A stretch of 64,000 nt of DNA from Brachycybe producta. Taxonomy: Eukaryota; Arthropoda; Diplopoda; Playtdesmida; Andrognathidae. The notes under the pieces are model-generated. The model searched no databases, had not been told where the DNA came from, and saw only the letters and a list, made by a program, of their open reading frames with translations. The stretch lies in assembly GCA_036925085.1 (NCBI GenBank), contig JAUPFP010000005.1:3384501-3448500 (forward strand), in the 5' to 3' direction. Numbering within the stretch: position 1 is the first letter of the stretch; each line of letters begins with the position of its first letter. The position numbers and the translations under genes are program-made. Below, in pieces: positions 36,569-47,431 of the stretch.

Positions 36569-36740
36569 AACTAACAGTGTTAATTGAAACCGTTGTCACA
36601 ATGTTGAAGAAGTATACTATAGTTATATATTACTATAGGCATATTACAAGAAGGTTGGGGTGAGTTGGTGGGTGGATGAGGAGGAATCAACAAAACCTGT
36701 ATTCGCATTGACCAACATTACAGATTTTCTTTGTATTTTC

Positions 36741-37361
36741 AAAGCCGGTATTACACTAGCAACCTCCAATGCAATTCAACTTGCAATGCAACCTGTGATG
36801 TGACTTGCAACTAGAACTTTGTAATAAACTTCTATATCACACTATGCAACCTAGTTTCCCAATCAAGTTTTCAAAACTTCGTTTATGTCAAGGGGGCCGA
36901 CACATTCGGGTGAATCTCGTACAAAATCGGAAGCCATTTTACTTTTAATCCGCGTTTTACTGAATTTTAAAATTACAATTCTATTCTGGGATAGCCAGTA
37001 AAAATGCAGCTAAAAAGTAAAATGACTTTCCATCCACACGACCTGCTGTGAATCTTAGTGAAAATCGTACAAGATTTTCTTCAATGTCTGCCCCCTTGGT
37101 TTGTGTCCATATTGTCATCAACTAACAGGAAGTTCATAAACCGGAAGTCATGAAACCAGGAATTCGTTCAATGTTACATATGAAAGTTTATTTGAAAAAT
37201 CTCTCAAAGTTGAACATGTGCAACTCAATGAGACTGAGTTTGACACTAGTTGAAAGGAAAGTTTTATCAAGTTGCATGTCATATCACACTATAAATAAAG
37301 AAGTTGCATGTCACATTGCACGTTTTATTGCATTAAAAGTTGCTAGTGTAATAGCAGCTTT
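36741..37361. mobile_element. TIR element (AAAGCYGGTATTACACTAGC), hosting a nested MITE
   Basis: The left end AAAGCCGGTATTACACTAGC and the inverted right end GCTAGTGTAATAGCAGCTTT agree over about 48 bp, with a few mismatches. The subterminal regions repeat TTGCAATG/CATTGCA and GTTGCATG words. The 88-codon frame near 37150-37416 overlaps the right arm and is not a protein I recognise. Target duplication not clear. Confidence 0.75.
36889..37098. mobile_element. hAT-like MITE (CAAGGGGGC ends), nested
   Basis: Starts CAAGGGGGCCGACA and ends TGTCTGCCCCCTTG; the arms pair for about 60 bp with interruptions. Octamers GTTTATGT (36881-36888) and GTTTGTGT (37099-37106) flank it with one mismatch. It lies inside the 36741-37361 element, so it arrived later. 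Length 210 bp, no frame. Confidence 0.85.
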
Positions 37362-38360
37362 ATGTCGTAGAACAACCAGACTTTGTAAAACACCAGGCAA
37401 AGCTTTTTTTAGATAGAGAAACAATATTTTCAATCTTGTAAGAAACACTTTTATCTCTTTTAGGCAATTTAAATGCAACAGCTGTCATTTTTTAAATGTT
37501 TTGCATAAAATCTTTTATCAGTTAAGATTATTAGATGAAAAAAAAATTGACTAATTCGTATTATATTTATTATATTTAACGGCGAATATCTTTAAAATTA
37601 CACTTTCACATGAGGCAATTTGAAAATGTTAATTTTCTTGTTTCATTTTTAATTTGGCTATTAAAGGAAATTTTAATTATGCCTTGTTTTATATCAACCT
37701 TGAAATGGGACTTAGAAAAAACATGGACCATACAATGGTAACGGTATATTACCACGTAAGGATATTTTCATGTTGACACCTTTAAAAATTAATTTTTCAC
37801 GTCAAATCGGACCAGAAGTCGAAACAAATCGACCGAAAACAATAAAAATTAAAATTTGATTCTTCATTTTTGACCTCCATTGCTCTTTAGAGCAATGTAG
37901 TGTGTGTGTGTGTGTATGTATGTGTGTCCGGAACCCGATTTAGTGGGTCGAACAACTCAAGAACGGAATGAGATAAAGACATGCAGTATTTTTTATTTGA
38001 TTCCGTGGGTCAATATGATGCTCCTGACAAAATTTTACCCAGTTGTTATTTTTTATGAATTTTTTAGAAACAAATTTTGAGTTTTTGGTTATAATTTTTT
38101 GTGGGTCGAACAACTCGAAAACGGGGCCACTAACAATAAAATGTCATCAGACCTAAAATGACGTACACATTCTGACAATGAAACTGTAAAACAATTGAAA
38201 TTTTAGAGCGATATATAAAATTTCGATTTTTCAAAATCGTAATTTTTTTTTTTTCAAAAAATCGAGATTCTTCTTCCTCTTTCCAGTTGTAGCATTCGAA
38301 AGGGGGGACTTTTCTATTATTTAGGAGGGGTGTTCCTTTCTATGTTATGTTATTATTTTT
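37362..38360. other. Non-coding stretch with direct repeat and hairpin
   Basis: GTGGGTCGAACAACTCRARA occurs near 37945 and 38101. A perfect inverted repeat CATTGCTCT/AGAGCAATG (37878-37897) sits just before a (GT)n run (37899-37927). No gene. Confidence 0.55.
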
Positions 38361-38403
38361 GTACTAGTGGGGTAACCCGTCATAAATGACGGGAGCAAAA
38401 TTC
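38361..38403 (-). mobile_element. Helitron-like 3' terminus, copy 2 (minus strand)
   Basis: The exact reverse complement of the 43-base terminus at 27005-27047: hairpin at 38376-38393, terminal CTAG at 38364-38367 and T beyond. The element body would extend to the right; no 5' end was identified. Beyond these 43 bases the two loci share no sequence, as expected if only the terminus is conserved. Confidence 0.62.
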
Positions 38404-38495
38404 ATAGGCAATTATGCGCATGCGCGTCGTTTGTTCCTTTTTTTACTTCTTTCATTTCAATTTCAGTCACCCCCTCTCACTTTTTCCCCCTCCAC

Positions 38496-38498
<3 letters not shown>

Positions 38499-38530
<32 letters not shown>

Positions 38531-38532
38531 CC
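38499..38532. repeat. (TC)n microsatellite
   Basis: A run of about 15 TC units ending in CCCTCCCTC, within a pyrimidine-rich strand bias from 38440 to 38570. Confidence 0.95.
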
Positions 38533-38646
38533 TCTACACTTTCCAACCTTTTCTCCTCTCCAATTTAATATAAACGAGTGCGTGTAATGAAACATATAAT
38601 GAAAATTATTTTCTGCGTTTTATATTAAAAAAAAAATAGTTTTAAT

Positions 38647-39090
38647 TAGGGATGGGACATTCGAATCCTCGAATCTCCGCGAATCTTGAAAAATATTCGA
38701 GATTCGAAAACTCGAATCTTCGCCAATTTTTCGTCTTTCGAATCTTTCGAATTCTAACCTAAAAAACCTGTTAAAAACTTTGGTAAACTTAGTTTTAACT
38801 CCATTGACGTCCAATAGAAGCGTTCACTAACAAACAAAAAAACCGGCGATTGTTGCCATTTCGTTGGTGGTATCCGGATCACCAATATCATAACCTCATG
38901 ACCGGACCCTGTGTGCAACACAGTGTTTTTTATTATTAATAATTTAATATATTTAATATTATTTCATTTATTTGTATCTTCTTAATGAGTAATGTAGGAT
39001 TCTTATATGAAGGATTCGAGAGATTCGGGAGATTTCGAGAACCTTTTAAGATTCGGATTCGAGAAAATGTAGGATTCGTCCCCACCTCTA
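38647..39090. mobile_element. hAT-type MITE, TAGRGRTGGG/GATTCG family, copy 2
   Basis: Starts TAGGGATGGGACATTCGAAT and ends AGGATTCGTCCCCACCTCTA. It shares the interior landmarks of the family (TTGACGTCCAATAGAAGCG; GGTATCCGGATCACCAATAT). The flanks GTTTTAAT and CTTAATAT do not match, so the site has decayed or been rearranged. Confidence 0.88.
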
Positions 39091-39293
39091 CTTAATATGC
39101 TTTCTGACTTGCATCATAAATGAACTTGTGATCTGCAATATCAGGGCACCCTGTAAATACATTGTATTCTAGAGGATACCCTAAATCATTATCAGTTGAA
39201 TTCATTCTAATTGACACATTTTTAATTATTTCGTGTCAACTGCATCATCAGTCGTCCAAACCAAATAGATGGACATTATTACTGCCAACCCAC

Positions 39294-39334
<41 letters not shown>

Positions 39335-39871
39335 CCAAAAAACAGACACAGAAGTGATTAAGAGTATGTTCCACAACAATAATTCATTGTGATACTCGAG
39401 AAGAAAAAAACAGCAGTGCTAATGAACGGAAACATGTAATAAGCCCTCAAACCAACCAACCAACCAACATATTGGATGTATAATATAGACAACTGGCAAT
39501 GAATGCATAATAAAAATAACAACAACAAAAAACTTAATCAGTATTCTGAGCATGCAGAGTGAATGTTTGCAACAAGAACAACACAAAAGATTAGTATACT
39601 GCCACTGAGAACAGATGGCCACTTAACAAAATGCATGTCCAACAACATTTCAAAAGAACCAATCAAATGAAATTTTTACGTAGGATGATATATCAATTAC
39701 AATTCATTGTATTGCCAAAAAAAACTAAAAATAAATAATAATTAACTTCATAATGATATTTAATAAGTTGCAGGATACAAATTATGTAGAAAGAAATATC
39801 CATTTTTTTCTGTTTATTGAATGAAAAATTAAAATTAAAACTCGAAAATCATCGTTATAAAAACTAATAAT
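39091..39871. other. AT-rich non-coding stretch with (GA)n
   Basis: No gene is recognised. (GA)n spans 39294-39332; an AACC tandem run lies near 39449-39468. Confidence 0.55.
39294..39332. repeat. (GA)n microsatellite
   Basis: About 19 uninterrupted GA units. Confidence 0.97.
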
Positions 39872-40262
39872 TAGAGGTGGGACGAATCCTAAATTTTCTC
39901 GAATCCGAAACCTAAAAGGTTCTCGAATCCCTCATATAAGAAAAATAATCCTATTATTATTATCCATTAAGAAGATACAAATAAATCAAATAATAAACAC
40001 AGTGTGGCGGCACTCAGGGTCGCCACAAGGTGATATTGGTGATCCACGTACCACCGAAATTGCAACAATTGCCGCGTTTTTTTTGTTAGTGAACGCTTCT
40101 ATTGGACATCAATTGAGTTAAAACTAATTTTACCAAAGTTTTAACAGTTTTTTAAAGTTATTATTATTCAAAAGATTCGAAAAGACGAAAAAAGCGCGAA
40201 AAATCGAGTTTTCGAATCCCGAGTACTTTTCAGGATTCGAGGATTCGAATGTTCCATTCCTA
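39872..40262. mobile_element. hAT-type MITE, TAGRGRTGGG/GATTCG family, copy 3 (inverted)
   Basis: Starts TAGAGGTGGGACGAATCC and ends GGATTCGAATGTTCCATTCCTA, in the opposite orientation to copy 1. The flanking octamer CTAATAAT is perfect (39864-39871 and 40263-40270). Length 391 bp. This copy best fixes the element boundaries. Confidence 0.95.
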
Positions 40263-40678
40263 CTAATAATAATATATGTGCAGTGTAGTTAAATTGACTC
40301 CCGAGATATATAGGCACATGTGGCGAATTGAGCATGAAATTGTGGCGAATTTCACTTTGCAATATTTCAGATTTAACAATAAATTTGGATTAAAAAAAAT
40401 GTTTTCTTGTTGGTGTGACATTTTTTCCTCTCTCTCAGACAGAATTTCGATCAGAAATTCGGATGAAATTATTGCAGCTTGTGACATTAATTTTCCATTT
40501 TTTTTTAAAAAAATTTAAACAACTTGTTTTATCTTTTGGATCTGTGACAGTTGTCAAAGAATAATTGCATTGAATAAACTTGTTCAAACAATTCATTTAT
40601 TAAATTTTCGATTTGAGCAATCAAATATCTCAAATTTTTCATGAGTGGCGAATTTCACTTGTCAATACACTAAAAAAT
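40263..40678. other. AT-rich spacer
   Basis: Two GTGGCGAATTTCACTT phrases (near 40337 and 40645) form a direct repeat about 305 bases apart. No gene. Confidence 0.5.
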
Positions 40679-40872
40679 ACAGGCAATTGTGCCCAGCATT
40701 AGAATTTCTTTTGCTCCGCTCTTTTTATGAACGTCATCAATTTCTAATTGGTTTGAAACTTGGTCAGATGTCACATGCTCCGCCCTTTCCAATTTCTAAT
40801 TGGTTTGTTATTTGGTCTGACGTCATTAAAGGGCGGAGCAAAGAAATTCTACTGCTGGGCACAATCGCCTGT
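40679..40872. mobile_element. Foldback MITE, ACAGGCAATTAG family, copy 4 (divergent subfamily)
   Basis: Ends ACAGGCAATTGTGCCCAGCA and TGCTGGGCACAATCGCCTGT. The subterminal arms differ from copy 1 but the CTCCGCCC/GGGCGGAG core, the CTAATTGGTTTG words and TGACGTCA (40818-40825) are kept. The flanks CTAAAAAAT and CAAAAAATA are compatible with a 9-bp duplication after one slip. Confidence 0.82.
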
Positions 40873-40983
40873 CAAAAAATAGGTTACCTGTGGCACATCT
40901 GCATCACAAACTTAATTAGGCTGAAATCTTTTTTTTTAAAAAAAAGAGGAACTGGGCACCTGAGCTTTAGCTTTATTAATTAC

Positions 40984-41189
40984 ACAGGCAATTAGAAATC
41001 GGGACAAACAGAAGTTGGCTACGCCCTTTTTATGACGACAGGCAACTTCTAATTGGTTTGTTGTGTGGTTCAACGTTGAAAAGGGCGGAGCATGTGACGT
41101 CAGACTACATAACCAACCAATTAGAAGTTGCCAGTCGTCATAAAAAGGGCGGAGCCAACTTCGGTTTGTCAAGATTTCTAATTGCCTGT
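40984..41189. mobile_element. Foldback MITE, ACAGGCAATTAG family, copy 5
   Basis: A 206-bp copy with ends ACAGGCAATTAGAAATCGGG and CTAATTGCCTGT. Nonamers ATTAATTAC (40975-40983) and ATTAATTAT (41190-41198) differ at one base. TGACGTCA is at 41095-41102. It lies only 111 bp from copy 4. Confidence 0.93.
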
Positions 41190-41353
41190 ATTAATTATTG
41201 CTTATAGGGTTTGAGTTGACGTTGGGGTGCTCATTTTACCGGAGACTATCAGTGTTAGATCTGTGAGCTCCAAAATCTTAAAACTCAGAAACTGCTGCAA
41301 AACACTCAAATATTGTCATTTTAAACAAATTTAAAGAGCTAAATTCAAGTCCT

Positions 41354-41600
41354 CCAGAAATGACCTTCATTGCAATCCTCTCTTGGCAGAGGATTTTATG
41401 CATGAATAAAATAACACTTCTAATATGGGGGGGGGGGGGGGGGTTCTTATTTTCTGACTATGAATTAATTCTGCTGCACGTAAAATGCACATTGCATTTC
41501 AACATGCTGGAAGCGTTCAATCGGACTTTTGTCCCTCTGCCACATGCCTTTTTGACTGCTTGCAGAGTCATTTTTTCAAATGCAAATTCAAATTACATAA
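41354..41600 (+). pseudogene. LINE (CR1/L2-like) 3' end, third copy
   Basis: CTTGGCAGAGGATTTTATGC corresponds to the CTTCCAGAGGATGYTGTRC block of the other two copies (the LPEDVVH codons). Downstream, TGACTGCTTGCAGAGTCATT matches their shared 3' tail. A G17 run (41427-41443) interrupts the middle. Most of the reverse-transcriptase region is missing. Confidence 0.65.
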
Positions 41601-41605
41601 TAGTG

Positions 41606-43018
41606 TAGGGCTTATTAATGTAATTGGTTAAAAAAAATTAAACCAAAAATTGTAAAATTTTGAATTCTGTCGAAAATCAGCTGCGACTAAGCTGCTACCT
41701 TAAATATTGCAACCTTCAACTTAAGCATTGATAGAATCGGCTGTTAACAATGTCATTTTTCTGAGAGCTAGCAGGCAATTCACTTAAAAAAGGTTCACTT
41801 GTCAATACTGAGTGAGAATGAGGCATTATTATGTCTGTTTCTGTGTGTGCCACAAGGTATTTCTTAAAACTGATACAACTAAGACTTTTTTTTTTAAAAA
41901 AATATCATGATAAAATCTGTATTCTGTTGCGTGTCTTTTTACAGCCTTGTTTAAAAAGTATACACTTCACCCTCAAAAATCATATACTCGTTTGTTTGAC
42001 TTGTGGCTGTTTTGTAAATCTTCACAATTAATTATGGATGATTTCTCAAGACTTTACAAGCAAGCAACGCTGCAACAGCAGCAGTTGCAAAACATGTGGT
42101 CGTGACTACGAAGGACAACTGTGGTTATTTACAATATGTGTGATTTGGATCGTGTAAATGTGGCGCCAACAACTGACCCGCCCTCCAGCAGAGAAGTTCA
42201 CAGAGGAAACGTCACGACTACAATACATATTATCACTTTGAAACAACAACAACTGATGGACGGACGCTTACTGAATAACAAAAATCATGAAGGCCTTCCC
42301 CTTCTTCGATGACCAATGCACGACAAACTGGTGCATGTGCTATAAAGCCTCATTCTCACTAACACAACAAAATAAGCACTGAGGCTAATGAAAACGCCCA
42401 ATTCATAAAGTTGTATAGAAACGTGTGTTGGGGGTGGAACGGAGGCTTTGTAGGGCCATTGGCCTAATATCTACAGTGTGGAGGACACTTGGAGTTGAAT
42501 TTCATTTTTATTACTCTTGAGTCACTTGACCATATAAGAATATGAAACTGTCATAATTTCGTCATTGCCAATTTCGAGTTATACTTTGAAATATATAAAT
42601 CGAAATGGGTTGAATTATGAGCTAATTTATTTATGTTAGAGCCTATTCATGAAATAAACACAAAAGCCTTTTTTTATTTTTGTGTCTTTGTTTTTGGTGG
42701 TCAGGTCATTATTCAGATGACCAGTAAAGGGTATGAAATAAATGTTACGTGAAATAATCTCCAATAATGTGTGTGCATCATTAGTACCAATTTGTATTCT
42801 GCAGGCATACGCAATTGTATGTAATCTATGGGCTGCATTCAAGAACTCCGAAATTTATAGCAATGACACAGGCTAAATTAAAAAAAAAATGGGTAACTTA
42901 AGAGCAGAAAATAGCCTCAAATACACCCTTTGCTTGGCATAACTCATTCATAAACTTCACCGTTATGTCTTGGTTCGGGTTTGAACTTTCAATCCAATAT
43001 CAATTTTCTTTTTCCACA
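41606..43018. other. Non-coding stretch with a less A/T-rich patch
   Basis: The patch 42060-42330 is noticeably richer in G/C, with CAACAGCAGCAGTTGCAAAA and a 63-codon frame (42121-42312). I recognise no protein family in it and no convincing splice sites. It could be an untranslated exon or an old element. Confidence 0.4.
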
Positions 43019-43502
43019 CAGTGACGGCCTTTGGGAGTGGCGAGGTCGTGCACCACACGAGGGCGCCAAGCGAGTTTTGGTGCGCCTCTCTTAAAATTCT
43101 TTTATGTTTATTGGATCGAAACATTTTCACCTTGTGAAAAGAACAACTCGACCTTTGTCCAGGTTTACAATGTCACAAAACAGACTTTTCCAGTTTAGCA
43201 ATTCTTATCCATTGAAAATGAAATCGTCGAAAAATCTCGATTTTTCTGCACTAATTAAAGATTTCGCCCATAAAAAAGCTAAAACGGCTAACTTTTAATC
43301 TTCAGATATTAATTACACTTAGTTTAAAATTTACTTTGTGATTTTTGCACCAGTTTGTCATTTTTTATGTGGTTTTCTTTATGGACATCATCGATTTGTT
43401 TTGTGTACTAATGATGAAGCAAATATTTTCATTTTCTCATTTTGAATGGGGCGCTCTGAAAAAATCTGCTCCATGGCGCCAAGGAGGCTATGGCCAGCAC
43501 AG
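43019..43502. mobile_element. hAT-type element (CAGTGACGGCC ... GGCCAGCACAG)
   Basis: A perfect octamer, TTTCCACA, flanks it (43011-43018 and 43503-43510). The short termini CAGTGACGGCC and GGCCAGCACAG are complementary at 8 of 11 positions. GGCGCC motifs lie near both ends (about 43068 and 43475). Length 484 bp, no transposase frame. Confidence 0.75.
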
Positions 43503-44588
43503 TTTCCACACTAAAATTTAGTGGAATCACGAGGCAGACTCTGAGAAGAAAAAAGAAAAACGGCCCGGGGGGAAAAACTATTCGCAGATCCTAAGGAGTA
43601 AAAAAAAAACACCAGAAATGCCAGGAAATTCCACCTAAAATTTCACTTGGTTCTAATGTATTATCATTTTTGCATACAATAAACGTATCAATTTATTTGA
43701 CTGTTTTGCAAGAATTTTCAGTAAGCGTAGTGAGCAAGTTATTTTTTTTTAAACAAAGTACTTGAAATTTAAGAATTTTTTCAACTTTTCTTCATTTTTT
43801 TTTACAAAAATGTTGTCATTTTTACTTTTCTAGAATTTTCTATTATCATTAACAAACATCAGCTTTCTATTCTTTTATCTTCAGCGATTTTTGAATTTTA
43901 ATTCAGTTTCATCATAAAATCCGCTCTCAATTGGAAAAAAAAAAACCGGTCCCGTACTCAATCGTACGACATGGTTGTCGTCAGACAACGCGTACACTTG
44001 TAACCAAAACCTAAACTTACACTGTATACTTGCATCGCATTTTACCCCTTTGCAAGATTTCACAATCACCTTGTATACTAAACAAAAACAATGAGTTACG
44101 TTTACAAACAAAACAACAATTAAGGAAAACTAGATTGGGTTTGGTTAGTCTCTTTATAGGTCTCGTTTATATTATAAAAAGTTAACAGTAGTTAAAACGA
44201 TAACCGCAGTTAATTTATGAGTGGAAACGAATGGTATTAAATTAGCCAACAATAGTTAACTCCACTGCATCTATATAAAACCTGGTTAACCACATTATTG
44301 AATTTTAACTAATGTCAGTTCTTGTTTTAAAAACAAATATGGCAGTAAGTGAAAATATAACATCATGCAACATTGTCTAACTGGAAGTGACACAAAAACC
44401 ACAGGTGTTTTAAAAATGTTAACACACCGTTACACAGTTCCTAGCTTGACTGCAGTTAACAATAACCCTAGTTATAGAACTGCAGTAACAGTATTTTTTT
44501 TTTGTAATGGAAACAAGGTATATGAAATTAGGGTAGGGCCAGCTAGGAAGTCTGCTACAACTAAATGGCAAACAATTCTGTGTATATC
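43503..44588. other. AT-rich stretch with a TIR fragment
   Basis: GTTGTCGTCAGACAACGCGT followed by ACACTTGTAACC (about 43974-44006) matches the right-end words of the 46857-47431 element; the paired end is not found. No gene is recognised. Confidence 0.5.
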
Positions 44589-44743
44589 TTACTGTCAATC
44601 TGCGGAATCATGCAGGCAATCTGCAAAACAACCAAAATACTAGTGAATCTGCGAAATTCAACACCTAAAATGTATCGAATTTCGCAAATTCATTAGCAGT
44701 TTGGTGGTTTTGGAGATTGTCTGATTCCGCAGATTGATAGTAA
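44589..44743. mobile_element. Foldback MITE, TTACTGTCAATCTGCGG family, complete copy
   Basis: Starts TTACTGTCAATCTGCGGAAT and ends ATTCCGCAGATTGATAGTAA. The inner arms (CAACCAAAATACTAGTGAATC / GATTCACTAG-type) close on ATTCAACACCTAAAATG. The 155-bp segment is almost entirely self-complementary. A truncated sister is at 23014-23133. Target duplication not resolved. Confidence 0.85.
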
Positions 44744-46856
44744 CATAAATAAAAATGTTACACTATAACCATAAATAATTAACCACTGAAGAACTTATTA
44801 CTAACCCTGTATACTTCACTTCATGTTTACTTTTAAGAACTTACAAAAGTTCCCGAGTATAAAAGATTAACTTGCCTATAATCCCCACTATGGCACTATA
44901 TAGTCGTAGCAGGTGAAAGATAGTCATTTATTATCATCACATGTTAACATTATAGTAACAACGTGGAAGTGCAGGTGAAGCCTACATAAGTCCATTTGGA
45001 GTCAAAACGTTCTAATGACCACATTGTCACTTGTCACTGACACAGCAAGATATTCAATGAAAGCCCTTGAACTTCTTCGTTTGAGGGACATCATTTTTAT
45101 GCTTACTTCATATTCACAGACTCCCTGATGAGTTTGGGCTTATTTCATATAACAATTGTAGTCATAATAAGCTTACTTCTTATGTTGAGGCTCTTATGCT
45201 TTGGATAACCATAGGCCATAACACAAGACAAAACTCTCTCTCTCTATATATATATATATAGGAAGTCTATGGAGAATTTTTAAGTTTTGCTTTTGTTTGA
45301 GTTTTACTTTGGCTTCTGTCATATCTATCCTCGTATGGCGTGTAGAAAACTATGTTTGTTAATTTGTTAACGCAAACCTGCACAACATACGGTCCACCGA
45401 GACTCACTGGGCGACCCACAACGAATTTTGTAAATAATTGTATAATTTTATTTTTAATTTAACAAAAATTTTAAGAGTTAAATGTTATTGAAAATTGAAT
45501 CTTCAAAGTACGTCTACTACAATTACCGGCATACATAGCATGTTTCGGCCAAGCTAGTGGTCGCCCAGACATACTGGCAATAGGAGTGCTCGACCCCTTT
45601 CAAAAACCATAATAAAAACCCCAAAATAAAATAAAACGCGTGAGCAACTGTTCAACATGCTATTAAAAACATTGTGAATTTTTATGGCTCGCAAAATTTT
45701 ATAAGACAAAGAAATTTTTTTTTAAAAAAAATGTTTGCTCGCGTTTGTCCCTCGTCTAATATGAAATAAAAATAAGTACATTATTTTTGTTTAATTAATT
45801 GCCTCTTCATAAAGTATCACACGGAAACTTACACATGTGGCCCGTGGCGGATTTTTTTGGGCGGCAATACAGCCAACGCTCTCATCAAACTTGTGCTGCC
45901 CCAGGTTATTCTGTCGCCATCATATTAACCGATATTCAATCGATATCATGTCATTATCATATCGATATCGTGTCGCGATCCTGTCAATGTCATGTCGTCA
46001 TTTCAGGTTTTAATTGTTTCTAAGAACAAAATAATTATTTGGCTGTATATCTATAGCTAGATTGTTTAAAGCACTTAAGCAGTATTTTGTGCTATCTTAA
46101 GGTTACTTTGATAAACTTGCATTACACTTAACGGCTATCATTTAATATGTTCTAATGTGTTTAAACATATCATAAATTGACCCCTGTATCCACTTCTAAT
46201 GTTTGACACAAGAGCAGTAGGAGGAGCGGCTTCATACATCTTCATAAAGCACTGGAGACTCGAGCTTTATCAATTTATTGATTGATAAATATATATAGGC
46301 TTATCGATATCTACGAATGCCTTTAGATTATTAATATAGGCAAACAAATCCTGGAGAGTTCAAATTATTATTGTTCACGAGACATCAAAAGGTAACCGTT
46401 ATCAATGCCGACAAGCAAACAAATGTGACGTTCTTAAACAGAAAATGTTTCTCCAGTATCTGTAATTAAATCTTACTAATTAAAAAGTTCACCATATCTG
46501 CTTGTTGATAATGAATCTTCATGATAAACAAAGAAGAATGTATAGAGATTGGTAAATAGGCCTAGAGAAGCTGCTTGAATGAGTTATATGTCTAATCAAA
46601 GACATTATGTAACAGCAAAAAGGCATTTGAAAACGCCTTCTAATCTGGATTCGGAAATTAAGTTATGCCAACAGTAACACGAATTTAGAAATCATTTCAG
46701 TTGCGTACTGGAATGAGATAAGATAATATGAGTAATTATTACTAATAAATAGAAAATCTACATTATAACTGATATTTAATCGTTGTATACCAGCAATCCC
46801 TTTCCAACCACGGACATCCAAACTTGTCCGTATACAGGATACAGCATTTGACATAA
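44744..46856. other. AT-rich non-coding stretch
   Basis: No gene is recognised. (CT)n(TA)n lies at 45233-45261, next to a diverged relative of the 18884-19007 repeat. An ATCGATATC-rich stretch lies near 45930-45975, and ATATCGATA-like words near 46300. Confidence 0.5.
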
Positions 46857-47431
46857 CCTAAGGTTGCGGTTACACTGCATACATTGTCTGACGACAAACT
46901 GACGTCCGATTCTGCACGTAATCGTATACGTTGAAAGCAAACACATCCAAATTAATAAAAGCAATTACATTGCGTGCGACGTTGTCGTGCACAACCGCAC
47001 CATGTGTCGTACGACAAGTACGATAAACAGCATGAAAAGAGAAAAATGAGAGAGAAAAAAAATTTCAAAAATAGGTGCATGGGTTTCTCTTTTGGGCAAT
47101 GGTTTTAGGGTAAGGAATTTTAGGAAAAACGTCAATTTAGGGCAATTGTCCTTTTAAATGCAAAGGGTTTTTGGACAAACGTCACTTTAGGGCACGTGGA
47201 TTTAGGGCAATCATCCCTTTAGGGCAAGTGGATTTGGGGCAATCATCCCTTTAGGGCAAGTGGATTTTGGGCAAATAACTTCGGTTCAAGTGTCTTTAGT
47301 GCAAATGTCTATATCCCATTTGTGCTACAGTCGCATGTAGATACAACTATACCTTGTCTGATGACATTGTCGTACTCGAACGTACAACACGCTTGTCGCC
47401 AGACAAAAGCATTCACTGTAACCACAGCCTT
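46857..47431. mobile_element. TIR element carrying a TTTAGGGCAAA array
   Basis: The left end CTAAGGTTGCGGTTACACTG and the inverted right end CAGTGTAACCACAGCC-type (CACTGTAACCACAGCCTTTT) pair, continuing into TTGTCTGACGACAA / TTGTCGCCAGACAA. Inside, 47090-47320 is an array of TTTAGGGCAAGTGGATTT-like units, the reverse complement of the phrases at 21986-22105. It resembles a MITE that has captured or generated an internal satellite. No clear TSD. Confidence 0.75.

Larger units (their letters stand above)
34071..36740. other. AT-rich stretch with many simple repeats
   Basis: No gene is recognised. Contains a C-run (34645-34659), a GA-rich tract (34790-34815), a long (TA)n, a C-run (35516-35533), an AGA run (36476-36492) and a G19 run (36550-36568). 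A self-complementary ATATCGATAATATCGATAT lies near 36195. Confidence 0.55.

Noticed and set aside
37150..37416. An 88-codon frame
   Set aside because: It overlaps the right terminal repeat of a TIR element and shows no known motif.
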